Source of the DNA: JAPWJZ01 sp041287865
GTDB taxonomy: Bacteria > Pseudomonadota > Alphaproteobacteria > Micavibrionales > UBA2020
Length of the DNA: 64,000 nt
Assembly (NCBI GenBank): GCA_041287865.1
Contig: JBGGMV010000066.1
Location: 62,001-126,000 of the forward strand
Direction of reading: 5' to 3'
This document shows, piece by piece, positions 36,902 through 45,032 of this stretch. Both the position numbers and the translations under genes were made by a program. Under the pieces are notes generated by a model. It did not search any database. It was not told where the DNA came from and worked only from the letters and a program-made list of their open reading frames with translations. Positions within the stretch are counted from its first letter, which is position 1. Each line of letters opens with the position of its first letter.

Positions 36902-38766
36902 GCGGCATCCTCCCGCGCGTCATCCATCGCATAGGCAAGCTTTTCCGCATGCGGCGCAAGTGTGCCCAGCACCGGTGCCAGTTGCGCGCGATAGCGCAGC
37001 CAGCGGCCCGAAGCGCGGGTGTAGATTTTTTCAGTGACTTGTCGATAACTGGGCGTATTGATGACGCCGCGATCCTTCGCGGTCTTGTCGTATTCCATCA
37101 CCGCTTCATCCCAGGGCAGGCCGAGATAGTCGAGCGTCGCCTTGACGGTGGCGCGGAAATCGCCGACGACGTCTTCGTATTTCACGATATGTGCGTCGGG
37201 CTCCTGTTTGTGCCAGAGCGTAAAGGCCTCGTCGTAAAGCCGCGCGGCATCCTTCAGGTCGAGGAAATGCACCATGGCCGCGTTCAGCGCGAAACGCTGC
37301 ATATAGCAGCTGAGCACTGAATCGCAAGGGTGGCGCAGGGCAAGGATGAACTTCGCGCCCGGAAAGACGCGGCGGATAAAGCCCGCGTGCAGCATGTTGA
37401 GCGGCAGCTTGTCCACCAGCAGCTTGCCGTCAGACGCGCCATGTTCGGCGTGGAAAATGCCGCGCAGCTCTTCCACCTGCGCATCGGTCAGCGCGCCCAA
37501 GGCAGCGGGATAATCCTTGTTGTCGATCCAGCCTTTGGCGGGGTTGCCGGTCATGCGTGCCATCTCGGCCAGCATTTTGTCGACAACCGGTTTTTCCTCC
37601 GTCACGCGCACGGCGGGGTGACTCGACAGAATTTGATCGAGCAGCGTCGTGCCCGACCGCGGGAAACCGACAAGGAAGACGGGCGCGGCGTCGCCGGTTC
37701 TTGCGGGCAGGGGCGCGGCCGCATCCTGCAGGCGTTTCACGGCGCTCACATAAGCGGTCTTGTCGTACTGGCGCGCATCGGGCGTGGCGGCCTGACGGCT
37801 ATTGGCATAGGTGAAACAGGCAAAGGCTTTTTCGGCGTCATTCGCCAGATCATGCAGCTGCCCCAGCTCGAAAAAGAATTCGATCACGAAAAGCGCGTTA
37901 TTGGGCGGCAGCTCTTTCATGCGCGGGGCGAGGCTTTCCATCAACGCGAGCGCTTCGGCGTCTTTCTTCGCGCGGCGCAGCAGTTTCGCCTCCTGCGCAA
38001 GGATGCCGAGCGAGGAGGGGAAGCGCGTTTTCGCTTTTGCCAATGTCTCGTTCGCTTCATCGAGCGCGTTGGTCTTTTCCAGCATGTCCAGCAGCTTCAC
38101 CCAGGCGCCGTCATGGGAGGGATCGATCGAAATCGCGCGGCGGTAGCAATCGGCGCAATCCTTTTCACGGCGCAGCGCGAAATAAAGATCGCCAAGGTCG
38201 GCCCAGACGGCGGGATTGTTCGGGTTCAGCTTCAGCGCGTGCTGATAGGCTTTTTCGGCGGGCGCGCGGCGGCGCGTGTCGCGCAGCACGTTGCCGAGAT
38301 GCGCATGCGGCACGGGCCAGTTGGGGTTCAGGTTGATGGCGGCGACGAAACATTTTTCCGCTTCGGCCATCGCGCCCTTGCGGTAATGCACAAGGCCGAG
38401 GTTGGCCTGAATCTCGGGGTGGTCAGGCTTCAGCTGGGCCGCGCGCTTGATCATCTCCGCCGCCTCGTCCAGCTGGCGTTGTGACAGCAGGAAGCTGCCG
38501 TAGCAATTAAATACAAACGGGTTCTGCGCCGCGAGCTTCACGGCTTTCCTGAAGTGCGCCTTGGCCTCGTCGGTGTTGCCCGACTGCCAGTAAGCCATGC
38601 CGAGGTCGTTGTGGATGCTGCCGGCGACGGGGCCCTGCTGGACCCCGCGCAGGACGCGCTCGAGAATCGGGATGCCCTCCGACAGCCTGCCGGCGCGAAG
38701 GGCCTGCATGGCCTGCTGGTGGAGCGTTTTATAGTCGTTGGCCCCTGCTTTGGAAAAATCTGTCAT
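36898..38766 (-). CDS. TPR-repeat sulfotransferase
   Basis: A 622-residue fusion of about eight tetratricopeptide repeats (residues about 10-330, for example PVAGSIHNDLGMAYWQSGN and EIQANLGLVHYRKGAMAEAEK) with a C-terminal PAPS-dependent sulfotransferase. The sulfotransferase part has the 5'-phosphosulfate loop VGFPRSGTTLLDQILSSHP and the 3'-phosphate motif LRHPCDSVLSCYMQRF. The start at 38766 (MTDFSKAG) matches the paralogue's start; the frame is open further upstream. Such proteins sulfate carbohydrates or proteins, but the acceptor is unknown. A lipase gene is coupled to its 3' end. Confidence 0.9.
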   Translation of the reverse strand: MTDFSKAGANDYKTLHQQAMQALRAGRLSEGIPILERVLRGVQQGPVAGSIHNDLGMAYWQSGNTDEAKAHFRKAVKLAAQNPFVFNCYGSFLLSQRQLDEAAEMIKRAAQLKPDHPEIQANLGLVHYRKGAMAEAEKCFVAAINLNPNWPVPHAHLGNVLRDTRRRAPAEKAYQHALKLNPNNPAVWADLGDLYFALRREKDCADCYRRAISIDPSHDGAWVKLLDMLEKTNALDEANETLAKAKTRFPSSLGILAQEAKLLRRAKKDAEALALMESLAPRMKELPPNNALFVIEFFFELGQLHDLANDAEKAFACFTYANSRQAATPDARQYDKTAYVSAVKRLQDAAAPLPARTGDAAPVFLVGFPRSGTTLLDQILSSHPAVRVTEEKPVVDKMLAEMARMTGNPAKGWIDNKDYPAALGALTDAQVEELRGIFHAEHGASDGKLLVDKLPLNMLHAGFIRRVFPGAKFILALRHPCDSVLSCYMQRFALNAAMVHFLDLKDAARLYDEAFTLWHKQEPDAHIVKYEDVVGDFRATVKATLDYLGLPWDEAVMEYDKTAKDRGVINTPSYRQVTEKIYTRASGRWLRYRAQLAPVLGTLAPHAEKLAYAMDDAREDAA

Positions 38767-38926
38767 GCGAATACATAAAGCGGATATTTTGGCCCCGCGC
38801 AAGCCTGCAACCAAGCCCGTTTCGATGTTATGAATAATATAATTAGTACATTCTTATATAAACCCGTAGTAGGCTTAAACGCGAGGGTAGTGATTATTTA
38901 AGTTATTTCATCTTGGGGGCAGGGCG

Positions 38927-40732
38927 ATGGCTGATCCGTATTACGTCAGGGCATTAGACAGCGGCGAAGTTTGGGCCAATACTGGCACAGGCGTTACGCT
39001 CGATTTCATGTTCTGGACAGACACGCCCACTTATTACGGGCCCTTCGATTACGAACAGGACAATTTCGTCGCCTTCACCGGCGCGATGCAGACCGCGACC
39101 TACACCGCGCTGGCGATGGTCAGCAGCTTCTGCAACATCACCTTCAACGAGGTTTTCATCGAGGGTGATGCCGAGCTTGGCTTCGGCACCGCCGAGCTCG
39201 AACCCGACGCAGGCGCCTGGGCTTATTATCCCGATGCGACCGACCCCGTGGGCGGCGACGTCTGGATGAACAATTTATACGCCTCCAGCGTCGACCTGAC
39301 GGAAGGCACCTATGGTTTCATCGCGCTGATCCACGAAATCGGCCACGCGCTGGGCCTGAAGCACTCTTTCTCCGGCAGCCCGGTCCTGCCCGCGGGAGAG
39401 GAAAACTCGGCCTATACCGTGATGTCGTATACGAACGACTTCTACAACCAGACTTACGCGCTCTATGACATCGCGGCCCTGCAGGTCAAGTACGGCGCGA
39501 ACATGACGTATAATACCGGCGACGACACCTATACCATCGTCGACGGCGAGACGATGTGCATCTGGGATGCGGGCGGCAACGACACCTGGGACGGCTCCGG
39601 CGCCACGTCGAACCTCACGCTCAACCTGAATGCGGGCACGCTCAGCACCATCGGCGGCGTGCGCATGCTTGCGATCTCTTTCGGCGTGACGATCGAAAAC
39701 GCCATCGGCAGCGCGCTCAGCGACACCATCACCGGCAACAACGCCGGCAACGTCATCGACGCGGGCGACGGCAACGATATCATCTATATGGGCTCGGGCG
39801 GCGATACCGTCGACGGCAACCTCGGCACCGATACTGTTTACATCAACGCCAACTGGGAAGACGTCGTCTTCACCTTCATCGACCCCGCCACCTGCACCTC
39901 GACCAGCACGCAGGGCGCGGATACCTATATCAACGTCGAAACCTTCTATTTCCTCAACGGCTACCTTTCCCGCGCCGAACTGGAAGCGGGCGACCAGCCG
40001 CATGGCGAGGAACTGACCGGCGGGGCCACCAAGGACGTTCTGGTCGGCGCGGCCTTTAACGATACGCTCGACGGCGGCGACGGCAACGACACGCTGTTCG
40101 GCAATGCCGGCAACGACACGCTGATTGGCGGCGCCGGCAAGGACAGGCTGGTCGGCGGCACGGGCAACGATATTTATTTCGTCGACGCCGGCGACACGGT
40201 CGGCGAAGCGGCGCTTCCTTTCGGCGGCATCGACACGGTGCACAGCACCGCCAACTTCACGATGGGCACGGGCATTGAAAACCTGATCCTCGAGGGCGCG
40301 GCGCTGCGCGGCACGGGCAACGGCCTTAACAACGAAATGACCGGCAATGCCTTGAACAACGTGCTCATGTCCTCCAGCGGCAACGACACGCTGGATGGCG
40401 GCGACGGCAACGACACGCTCACCGGCGGCTCGGGCGCGGATACTTTCGTTTTCCACACCGGCCTGACGGGCGTCGACTACATCAAGGATTTCAATCTGGT
40501 GCAGGGCGACGTGCTCGACCTTAGCGATATCGTCAGCGCTTTCGATCCGCTGGCCGACGCTATTACCGATTTCGTGCAGATCACGCGGGTGGGGGCAATC
40601 AGCACGCTGGCGGTCGACGAAGACGGGCTTGCGGGCGGCGTTGCCTTCGTCAACATTGCGACGATCTACACCGGCAAGCAGGACTTGACCAACGAAGCCC
40701 TGCTGCTGACCAACGGCACCATCGTCGCCTAG
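38927..40732 (+). CDS. Secreted RTX metalloprotease, serralysin-like
   Basis: A 601-residue metzincin zinc protease. The active site is HEIGHALGLKH (His136, Glu137, His140, His146), followed by the Met-turn YTVMSYTND (Met166). RTX calcium-binding nonapeptides occur around residues 260-300, 380-420 and 480-500 (for example GGDGNDTLFGNAGNDTLIGG). The C-terminus (YIKDFNLVQGDVLDLSDIV) is typical of type I secretion substrates. There is no N-terminal signal peptide. No type I exporter genes are present in the window. It is expected to be an extracellular protein-degrading enzyme and fits a predatory or host-associated lifestyle. Confidence 0.92.
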   Translation: MADPYYVRALDSGEVWANTGTGVTLDFMFWTDTPTYYGPFDYEQDNFVAFTGAMQTATYTALAMVSSFCNITFNEVFIEGDAELGFGTAELEPDAGAWAYYPDATDPVGGDVWMNNLYASSVDLTEGTYGFIALIHEIGHALGLKHSFSGSPVLPAGEENSAYTVMSYTNDFYNQTYALYDIAALQVKYGANMTYNTGDDTYTIVDGETMCIWDAGGNDTWDGSGATSNLTLNLNAGTLSTIGGVRMLAISFGVTIENAIGSALSDTITGNNAGNVIDAGDGNDIIYMGSGGDTVDGNLGTDTVYINANWEDVVFTFIDPATCTSTSTQGADTYINVETFYFLNGYLSRAELEAGDQPHGEELTGGATKDVLVGAAFNDTLDGGDGNDTLFGNAGNDTLIGGAGKDRLVGGTGNDIYFVDAGDTVGEAALPFGGIDTVHSTANFTMGTGIENLILEGAALRGTGNGLNNEMTGNALNNVLMSSSGNDTLDGGDGNDTLTGGSGADTFVFHTGLTGVDYIKDFNLVQGDVLDLSDIVSAFDPLADAITDFVQITRVGAISTLAVDEDGLAGGVAFVNIATIYTGKQDLTNEALLLTNGTIVA

Positions 40733-40875
40733 GTATTTTCTCGTTTACGCTCACGCATTCACGCTTCCGGCCTTTCGGGGAACGAAATTTCCCTGCCGGG
40801 CGTTACAGTCATGGGCCGTTCTTCGGATTGGAGAACGGTTATCATACTGTCACGCAAATAAAGGAGCATTATGCA

Positions 40876-40953
40876 ATGAACCAGGTTATCTACCTCGTCG
40901 GTCTTGTCGTCGTCGTCCTCGCGGTGCTTTCATTCGTCGGCATCCACGTATAA
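40876..40953 (+). CDS. 25-residue single-helix membrane protein
   Basis: ATG at 40876 with AAGGAG at 40861-40866, nine bases upstream. The product is 25 residues, almost entirely one hydrophobic helix (MNQVIYLVGLVVVVLAVLSF then VGIHV). Short proteins of this pattern are widespread in alphaproteobacteria, next to multipass membrane proteins. It precedes such a gene by 19 bases, so it is probably a small partner subunit. Confidence 0.75.
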   Translation: MNQVIYLVGLVVVVLAVLSFVGIHV

Positions 40954-40972
40954 AGGGGGATAGAGAATTTTC

Positions 40973-41551
40973 ATGGCAACAGATGTAAAAGGACAGCAGT
41001 CCTATGTGGAGTGGAGCACGATTATCGGCGGCGCGATGCTGGCGACGGCGCTCACTCTCGTTCTCGTTCAATTCGGGGCGGCAGCCGGCATAGCCGACCT
41101 TGATGCACTGCGAAGGGATGTGCCCACCCCGGGCAAACTCGTCGCCGCAGGAGTCTACGTGCTGCTGGTGCAGGTGCTCGCCTCGGTATGCGGCGGCTAT
41201 GTCGCCGGCAGGATGCGCGCCCCCATCAGCGGCAGTCCCGTCCATGAACGCGAAATCAGGGATGGCATGCACGGGCTGCTGGTCTGGGCGACGGGGACGG
41301 TCATGGTGGCTGTCGCTGTCTTCGCCTCGGCCGCATTCCTCGCCCACGCCACGGGCGATGCGAATGCCGAAACGGCCAAGGAGGTTCTCAAGCAAAGGCA
41401 TACTGTTTCGGTCATCCTGGCTTTCTCGGCCGCCGCCACCGCGCTTGTCGCGGCTGTCGGCTCATGGGTTGCCGCCACGATCGGCGGCGATCACAGGGAC
41501 AATACGGTGGATCACAGCCACCGCGTTTCCTTCCGGAAAGGCAAAAAATAA
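40973..41551 (+). CDS. Multipass membrane protein of unknown function
   Basis: A 192-residue protein with about four hydrophobic helices (residues about 15-35, 60-80, 100-125, 145-170). It starts MATDVKGQQSYVEWSTIIGG, resembling a family of alphaproteobacterial inner-membrane proteins with an early V-[DE]-W-S motif. The C-terminus is charged (SHRVSFRKGKK). It forms an operon with the 25-residue helix protein and ends at a strong terminator. Function is unknown. Confidence 0.75.
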   Translation: MATDVKGQQSYVEWSTIIGGAMLATALTLVLVQFGAAAGIADLDALRRDVPTPGKLVAAGVYVLLVQVLASVCGGYVAGRMRAPISGSPVHEREIRDGMHGLLVWATGTVMVAVAVFASAAFLAHATGDANAETAKEVLKQRHTVSVILAFSAAATALVAAVGSWVAATIGGDHRDNTVDHSHRVSFRKGKK

Positions 41552-41565
41552 TTCATGACGCGATT

Positions 41566-41609
41566 AATCCCCGGGTCACGCCGTTATAGCGGCAGGCCCG
41601 GGGATTTTT
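41566..41609 (+). terminator. Nested intrinsic terminator after the membrane protein operon
   Basis: The outer stem AATCCCCGGG/CCCGGGGATT encloses an inner GCCG/CGGC hairpin and is followed by TTTTT. Confidence 0.88.
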
Positions 41610-41635
41610 AATTTGCGGGGATTGCGCCGGTGCTT

Positions 41636-42178
41636 TCAGCTGCCCGGCTGCAAACGTTTCTTCAACTGGTCTGCGACATGCGGCGTGACATGGGCCGAGA
41701 GGCTCTTGCCGCCCAGCTTTGCCAGCTCGCGCGCGATGCTGGAAGAAACGTAATTGAGGTTCGCATCGGATGCGACGAAGAACAGCGGCTGGAAAGCGGC
41801 ATATTCCTTGCGGCCTGCCATGGCGATCGGGTACTCGTTGTCGAAATCGGTGCCGGGGCGCAGGCCGCGGATGTAGAAGGGCGCGTTATGCGCCTCCATG
41901 AAAGCGGCGGTCAGGCCGGAATGTTTTTCGACCGTGATGTCGCAGGTGATGCCTTCCTTCGCCAGCGCCGGCTTGACGATAGCGTCGATTTCATGGCGCA
42001 GCATGTCGACGCGCTCGTCATCGGTGAAAACCGGATTTTTCCCTGCATTGACGGCGACCAGGATGATGAGACGCGGCACAACGCGCCCCGCCTGCTGGAT
42101 GATATCGAGATGCCCCAGCGTAACGGGATCGAACGTACCCGCGTAAACGCCGCCTTTAGGTTGTGTTGTGTCGCCCAT
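41636..42178 (-). CDS. coaD: Phosphopantetheine adenylyltransferase
   Basis: This enzyme catalyses the penultimate step of coenzyme A synthesis, ATP plus 4'-phosphopantetheine to dephospho-CoA. The 180-residue protein starts at ATG 42178 (the frame is open upstream but not conserved). It has the nucleotidyltransferase motif YAGTFDPVTLGHLDII, RGLRPGTDFDNEYPIA and the C-terminal S-S-S-I-A-R-E-L motif (ISTxxR equivalent). It is transcribed from just downstream of tRNA-Val on the same strand. Confidence 0.96.
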   Translation of the reverse strand: MGDTTQPKGGVYAGTFDPVTLGHLDIIQQAGRVVPRLIILVAVNAGKNPVFTDDERVDMLRHEIDAIVKPALAKEGITCDITVEKHSGLTAAFMEAHNAPFYIRGLRPGTDFDNEYPIAMAGRKEYAAFQPLFFVASDANLNYVSSSIARELAKLGGKSLSAHVTPHVADQLKKRLQPGS

Positions 42179-42262
42179 GATGCGCCTCGAAATTTCTGAA
42201 AGAGACGCAAACCTTAGCGCGGCGCAAGCGCGCCTGTCAATCTTAGGGAAATTAGAAGGAAG

Positions 42263-42337
42263 TGGTGGACACAACAGGGATTGAACCTGTGACCCCTACC
42301 ATGTCAAGATAGTGCTCTACCGCTGAGCTATGTGTCC
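42263..42337 (-). tRNA. tRNA-Val (anticodon GAC)
   Basis: A full cloverleaf is visible on the minus strand: acceptor GGACACA/TGTGTCC, D arm with AGCTCAGCGGTAGAGC, anticodon stem CTATC/GGTAG with loop TTGACAT, T arm with GGTTCAATCC, and an encoded CCA end. Confidence 0.96.
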
Positions 42338-42445
42338 GTCCATAGGGTGCGTTTAAGTAGCATAAACGCGGTTTTTCATGCAAGCCTTATCGTAAAAGCC
42401 TGAATTCAGGGCTATTTTTGCTGTGTTTTACCCCCACAAAAGGTT

Positions 42446-42473
42446 GCCCCGGAGCGGGGGGACGCTCCGGGGC
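42446..42473 (-). terminator. Hairpin downstream of the receiver-domain gene
   Basis: Perfect 11-base arms GCCCCGGAGCG/CGCTCCGGGGC with a six-base loop, followed on the minus strand by a short T-containing stretch. A second hairpin (ACGGAG/CTCCGT) lies nearer the gene. Confidence 0.6.
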
Positions 42474-42522
42474 GGGGGTTACGGAGGGGAATGGTCTCCG
42501 TTGGGGTTAAACTTTTAAGCTC

Positions 42523-42981
42523 TTATGCCTGTCCGTGCTGGCTGAACTTCTTCTGCGCGAAATCGGCGTAGATGATGTTGCCGTCGGGGGCGGTGGTCTG
42601 CGTCTTGTAGGGCAAGGTGCCCTGGCCCATCAGGTAGCGGACGCGGTTAACGATTTCCTTCAGGTGGAAGGGGCGCGTGGTGACAGGCGCCGGCGCGTAA
42701 GCGGGGGTTGCGTGCGTATCCATCGCAACGCCTGCGAAACCGGTGATGAAGATGACTTGCAGGCCGGGGTTGTCCTGCAGCGCCTTTTGCGCGAGGACGA
42801 AGCCGTCGATGCCGGGCATCACAACGTTGACGAGCAGGACGTCATAAGCGTCTTTCGACGATACTCTCCAGGCATCCAGGCAATTGTCGACGGTGTCGAC
42901 CGTGTTGCCGGCTTTCTTGAGCGCATTGTAGAGGTACGCTGCGGTGGTTTCGTTGTGTTCAGCTATCAGAACTCGTGCCAT
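42523..42981 (-). CDS. CpdR-like receiver protein lacking the phosphoacceptor aspartate
   Basis: A stand-alone CheY-type receiver of 152 residues starting at ATG 42981 with GGGGAG upstream. Architecture and the MARVLIAEHNET and PGLQVIFITGFAGVAMD segments resemble CpdR of alphaproteobacteria, which controls ClpXP proteolysis. The usual L-L-x-D phosphosite reads LLVNVVMPGIDGF, with Asn in place of Asp. The acidic pocket E-D-D reads E-H-N, and the Lys of K-P-F is Arg (TRPFHLKEIV). The Thr of the switch is retained. It is therefore probably a pseudo-receiver that signals without phosphorylation. It is longer than CpdR at the C-terminus. Confidence 0.78.
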   Translation of the reverse strand: MARVLIAEHNETTAAYLYNALKKAGNTVDTVDNCLDAWRVSSKDAYDVLLVNVVMPGIDGFVLAQKALQDNPGLQVIFITGFAGVAMDTHATPAYAPAPVTTRPFHLKEIVNRVRYLMGQGTLPYKTQTTAPDGNIIYADFAQKKFSQHGQA

Positions 42982-43261
42982 TTGATGATTACTCCCCAAG
43001 ATTGTTAACCCACAGGCGGTTCGTTTGAAGTACTCGTTAACTGTTCGTTAATGCTTATATCCCAAGTAAACCATTTTCCAGAACGTGTGTCAAAGGTATT
43101 TATGAATAATAAATTAAGATTTTGCGTAACAAAATTGCTAGAACAGGTGTCAAATTGATAATTTTCAGACGTTTAAGGTATTTTCCAAAAGTGAACAAAT
43201 TCTTTACATTCTATTAACGGACTGCCATAAAAACGGCATATTTTCACCCCGGAGCTTATTC

Positions 43262-43807
43262 ATGCCCCCCCGCCTGATCCTGCCGTTTTTGGCCATGTTT
43301 TTGATTTTATGGACGAATAGCGGATTCGCGTCACAGAGCGCGACTCCATCAGGCGTTTCGCCCGAAGTGATGGAGAAACTCGTCACTCCCGAAGCCTTCG
43401 CGGAAGCCGCGCCGACACGCGCGGAGGAGCTCGGCACAAGCGGTCTGCAAGGCCTCCAGAAGGCCGGCAATGTGGTCATTATAGATGTGCGCGACAAAGA
43501 GAGCTTCGACCGCCGCCACCTTGCAGGCTCGGTCAACAGCCCGCTGACCGGCCTGACCGAAAAGACCCTGCCCGCCATCGCCCCCGATAAAGAAACCCCC
43601 GTCGTGCTGGTCTGCGACTACAGCTTTTTCCCCGTGCGCATGCTGGCTATGACGATGCAGGCCTATCCGGTGCTGAAGGCCAATGGCTATACGACGGTTT
43701 ACCGCCTGAACCTCTGGCAGGGCAAGGACGGCATCCCGTCGCAGGAAGAACAGGAAAAAGCTTTCGCTTTCGAGGGCACCGCGCTCTCCACCCCGAAACC
43801 CCAATAA
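43262..43807 (+). CDS. Periplasmic rhodanese-domain protein
   Basis: A 181-residue protein with a signal peptide (MPPRLILPFLAMFLILWTNSGFA) and a single rhodanese domain. VVIIDVRDKESFDRRHLAGSVNSPL and the active-site loop VVLVCDYSFFPVRMLA, with Cys as expected nucleophile, are visible. The loop is atypical in having Phe-Phe-Pro where rhodaneses have small or charged residues. It may handle sulfur or act as a redox-active thiol protein in the periplasm. It is followed after 11 bases by a small unknown gene, probably in one operon. Confidence 0.8.
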   Translation: MPPRLILPFLAMFLILWTNSGFASQSATPSGVSPEVMEKLVTPEAFAEAAPTRAEELGTSGLQGLQKAGNVVIIDVRDKESFDRRHLAGSVNSPLTGLTEKTLPAIAPDKETPVVLVCDYSFFPVRMLAMTMQAYPVLKANGYTTVYRLNLWQGKDGIPSQEEQEKAFAFEGTALSTPKPQ

Positions 43808-43818
43808 GGAGATTACAA

Positions 43819-44169
43819 ATGGAGCCCCCCAAGTATCAGCCCAAGTATCAAGTTGTGGTTTTCACGCATCCTGAAATGCCGATGTTCCTTGGCCATGAAA
43901 CGCCCTCGGGCACCATCACGCGCCTTGCGCGCACCAAGTTCGGTTTTGAACATGCCGATTTCGCCCCCGCCGCGCCGGCGCATTGCGCCGGGCTCGACAA
44001 GGGCAAGTATGTCTTCGAGGTGCAGGTGACGGCCGCCGCCGCCCACAAGCTGAAGATGGAAGCCCATCCCGACGTGATGCTGATCTGCGACCCGCTGCCG
44101 CCGCGCGATTTCGGCTTCGGCGCGCGCGACCCGAAAGAGCTGAAGAAGCGGGGCGGCCCCAAGCTCTAA
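43819..44169 (+). CDS. Small soluble protein of unknown function
   Basis: A 116-residue protein following the rhodanese gene by 11 bases, with GGAGA upstream. The N-terminus (YQPKYQVVVFTHPEMPMFLGHET) predicts beta strands. The C-terminus is Pro/Gly/Lys-rich (LPPRDFGFGARDPKELKKR). There is one Cys in HCAGLD and one in LICDPL. No signal peptide is present and no family is recognised. A bidirectional terminator follows. Confidence 0.65.
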   Translation: MEPPKYQPKYQVVVFTHPEMPMFLGHETPSGTITRLARTKFGFEHADFAPAAPAHCAGLDKGKYVFEVQVTAAAAHKLKMEAHPDVMLICDPLPPRDFGFGARDPKELKKRGGPKL

Positions 44170-44183
44170 ATGAATTGCGAAGT

Positions 44184-44218
44184 AAAAAACGGCGCCATCA
44201 CTGGCGCCGTTTTTGTTT
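44184..44218. terminator. Bidirectional intrinsic terminator
   Basis: AAAAAACGGCGCCA/TGGCGCCGTTTTTG hairpin with a four-base loop between the convergent small-protein gene and the DsbA-like gene. Both strands carry T runs. Confidence 0.9.
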
Positions 44219-44233
44219 GAACTGTTTCAAGCC

Positions 44234-44968
44234 TTAGTCTTTTTTCTTGTCGCGCGCGGCGGCGATCCGGCCTTTCAGGTCTTCCTGTCCGCCCGCGAAG
44301 GCTTCTTCGTTGATGACGAAGGCGGGCGTGCCGTTAAAGCCCATGCTGGAGAAGAGCGAGCGGTTGCGTTCCAGCTGGATCAGCACGTCGGTGCTCTCCG
44401 CGTCTTTTTTGGCTTTCGCCACGTCCATGCCGACGGCTTCGGCGCTTTTCACCAGCAGGCCTTCGTTGATCGGACCTTTGTTCTGCATCAGCTTGATGTG
44501 ATATTCGAAGTATTTATTTTGCTTGTGCGCGGCCAGTGCCCATTTTGCGGCGGTCTCCGACGTCGCGCCCAGGATCGGGATATCCTTGAAGATGATCTTC
44601 ACGCCCTTGTCTTCCTCGGCGATCTTTTGCAGGTTGGGCAAAATCTCTTTGCAATAGTGGCAGTTGTAGTCGAAGAACTCGATCAGCGTCACGTCGCCCT
44701 TCTCGTTGCCGATGAAGGGGGAATGTTCGTTGTTGAACAGCTCGTCATGGTGCTGCTTCATCGCCTCGTCCTGGCGGATCTTGATGTCTTTCTTCTGGAA
44801 CTCGTCGACCGATTTCAGGATCTCGTCGCCATGGTTGGCGATATATTCCTGCACGATCTTTTCGACTTCTTCCTTCGTCATGTCGGCATGGGCGCTTACG
44901 CCCGCCACCATCACGCCCAGCGATACCGTCGCCGCGAGCAGAAGATTTTTCAAGTTTTTGAAAGACAT
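44234..44968 (-). CDS. DsbA-family periplasmic disulfide oxidoreductase
   Basis: A 244-residue protein with a signal peptide ending near SAHA. A short helical N-terminal segment (TKEEVEKIVQEYIANHGDEIL) resembles the oligomerisation region of ScsC/Com1-like proteins. A thioredoxin fold follows, with VTLIEFFDYNCHYCKEILPNL (active-site CHYC) and cis-proline region GTPAFVINEEAFAG. It probably forms or isomerises disulfides in the periplasm, and the Cys-rich minor pilins and EF-hand proteins are possible clients. It is transcribed alone and ends at the bidirectional terminator. Confidence 0.88.
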   Translation of the reverse strand: MSFKNLKNLLLAATVSLGVMVAGVSAHADMTKEEVEKIVQEYIANHGDEILKSVDEFQKKDIKIRQDEAMKQHHDELFNNEHSPFIGNEKGDVTLIEFFDYNCHYCKEILPNLQKIAEEDKGVKIIFKDIPILGATSETAAKWALAAHKQNKYFEYHIKLMQNKGPINEGLLVKSAEAVGMDVAKAKKDAESTDVLIQLERNRSLFSSMGFNGTPAFVINEEAFAGGQEDLKGRIAAARDKKKD

Positions 44969-45032
44969 AGGGAACCCCTGAACAGTTGTTGAAACACACC
45001 ACTATAAGAATGTGAGCACGATAGGCCCAAAA

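Noticed and set aside
37330..38484. Plus-strand open frame opposite the intact TPR-sulfotransferase
   Set aside because: It has the same origin as the previous case, and the gene on the opposite strand is fully supported by motifs.
39275..40456. Minus-strand open frame opposite the RTX protease
   Set aside because: The RTX repeats create long Val/Ala/Arg-rich antisense frames; there is no start signal or motif.
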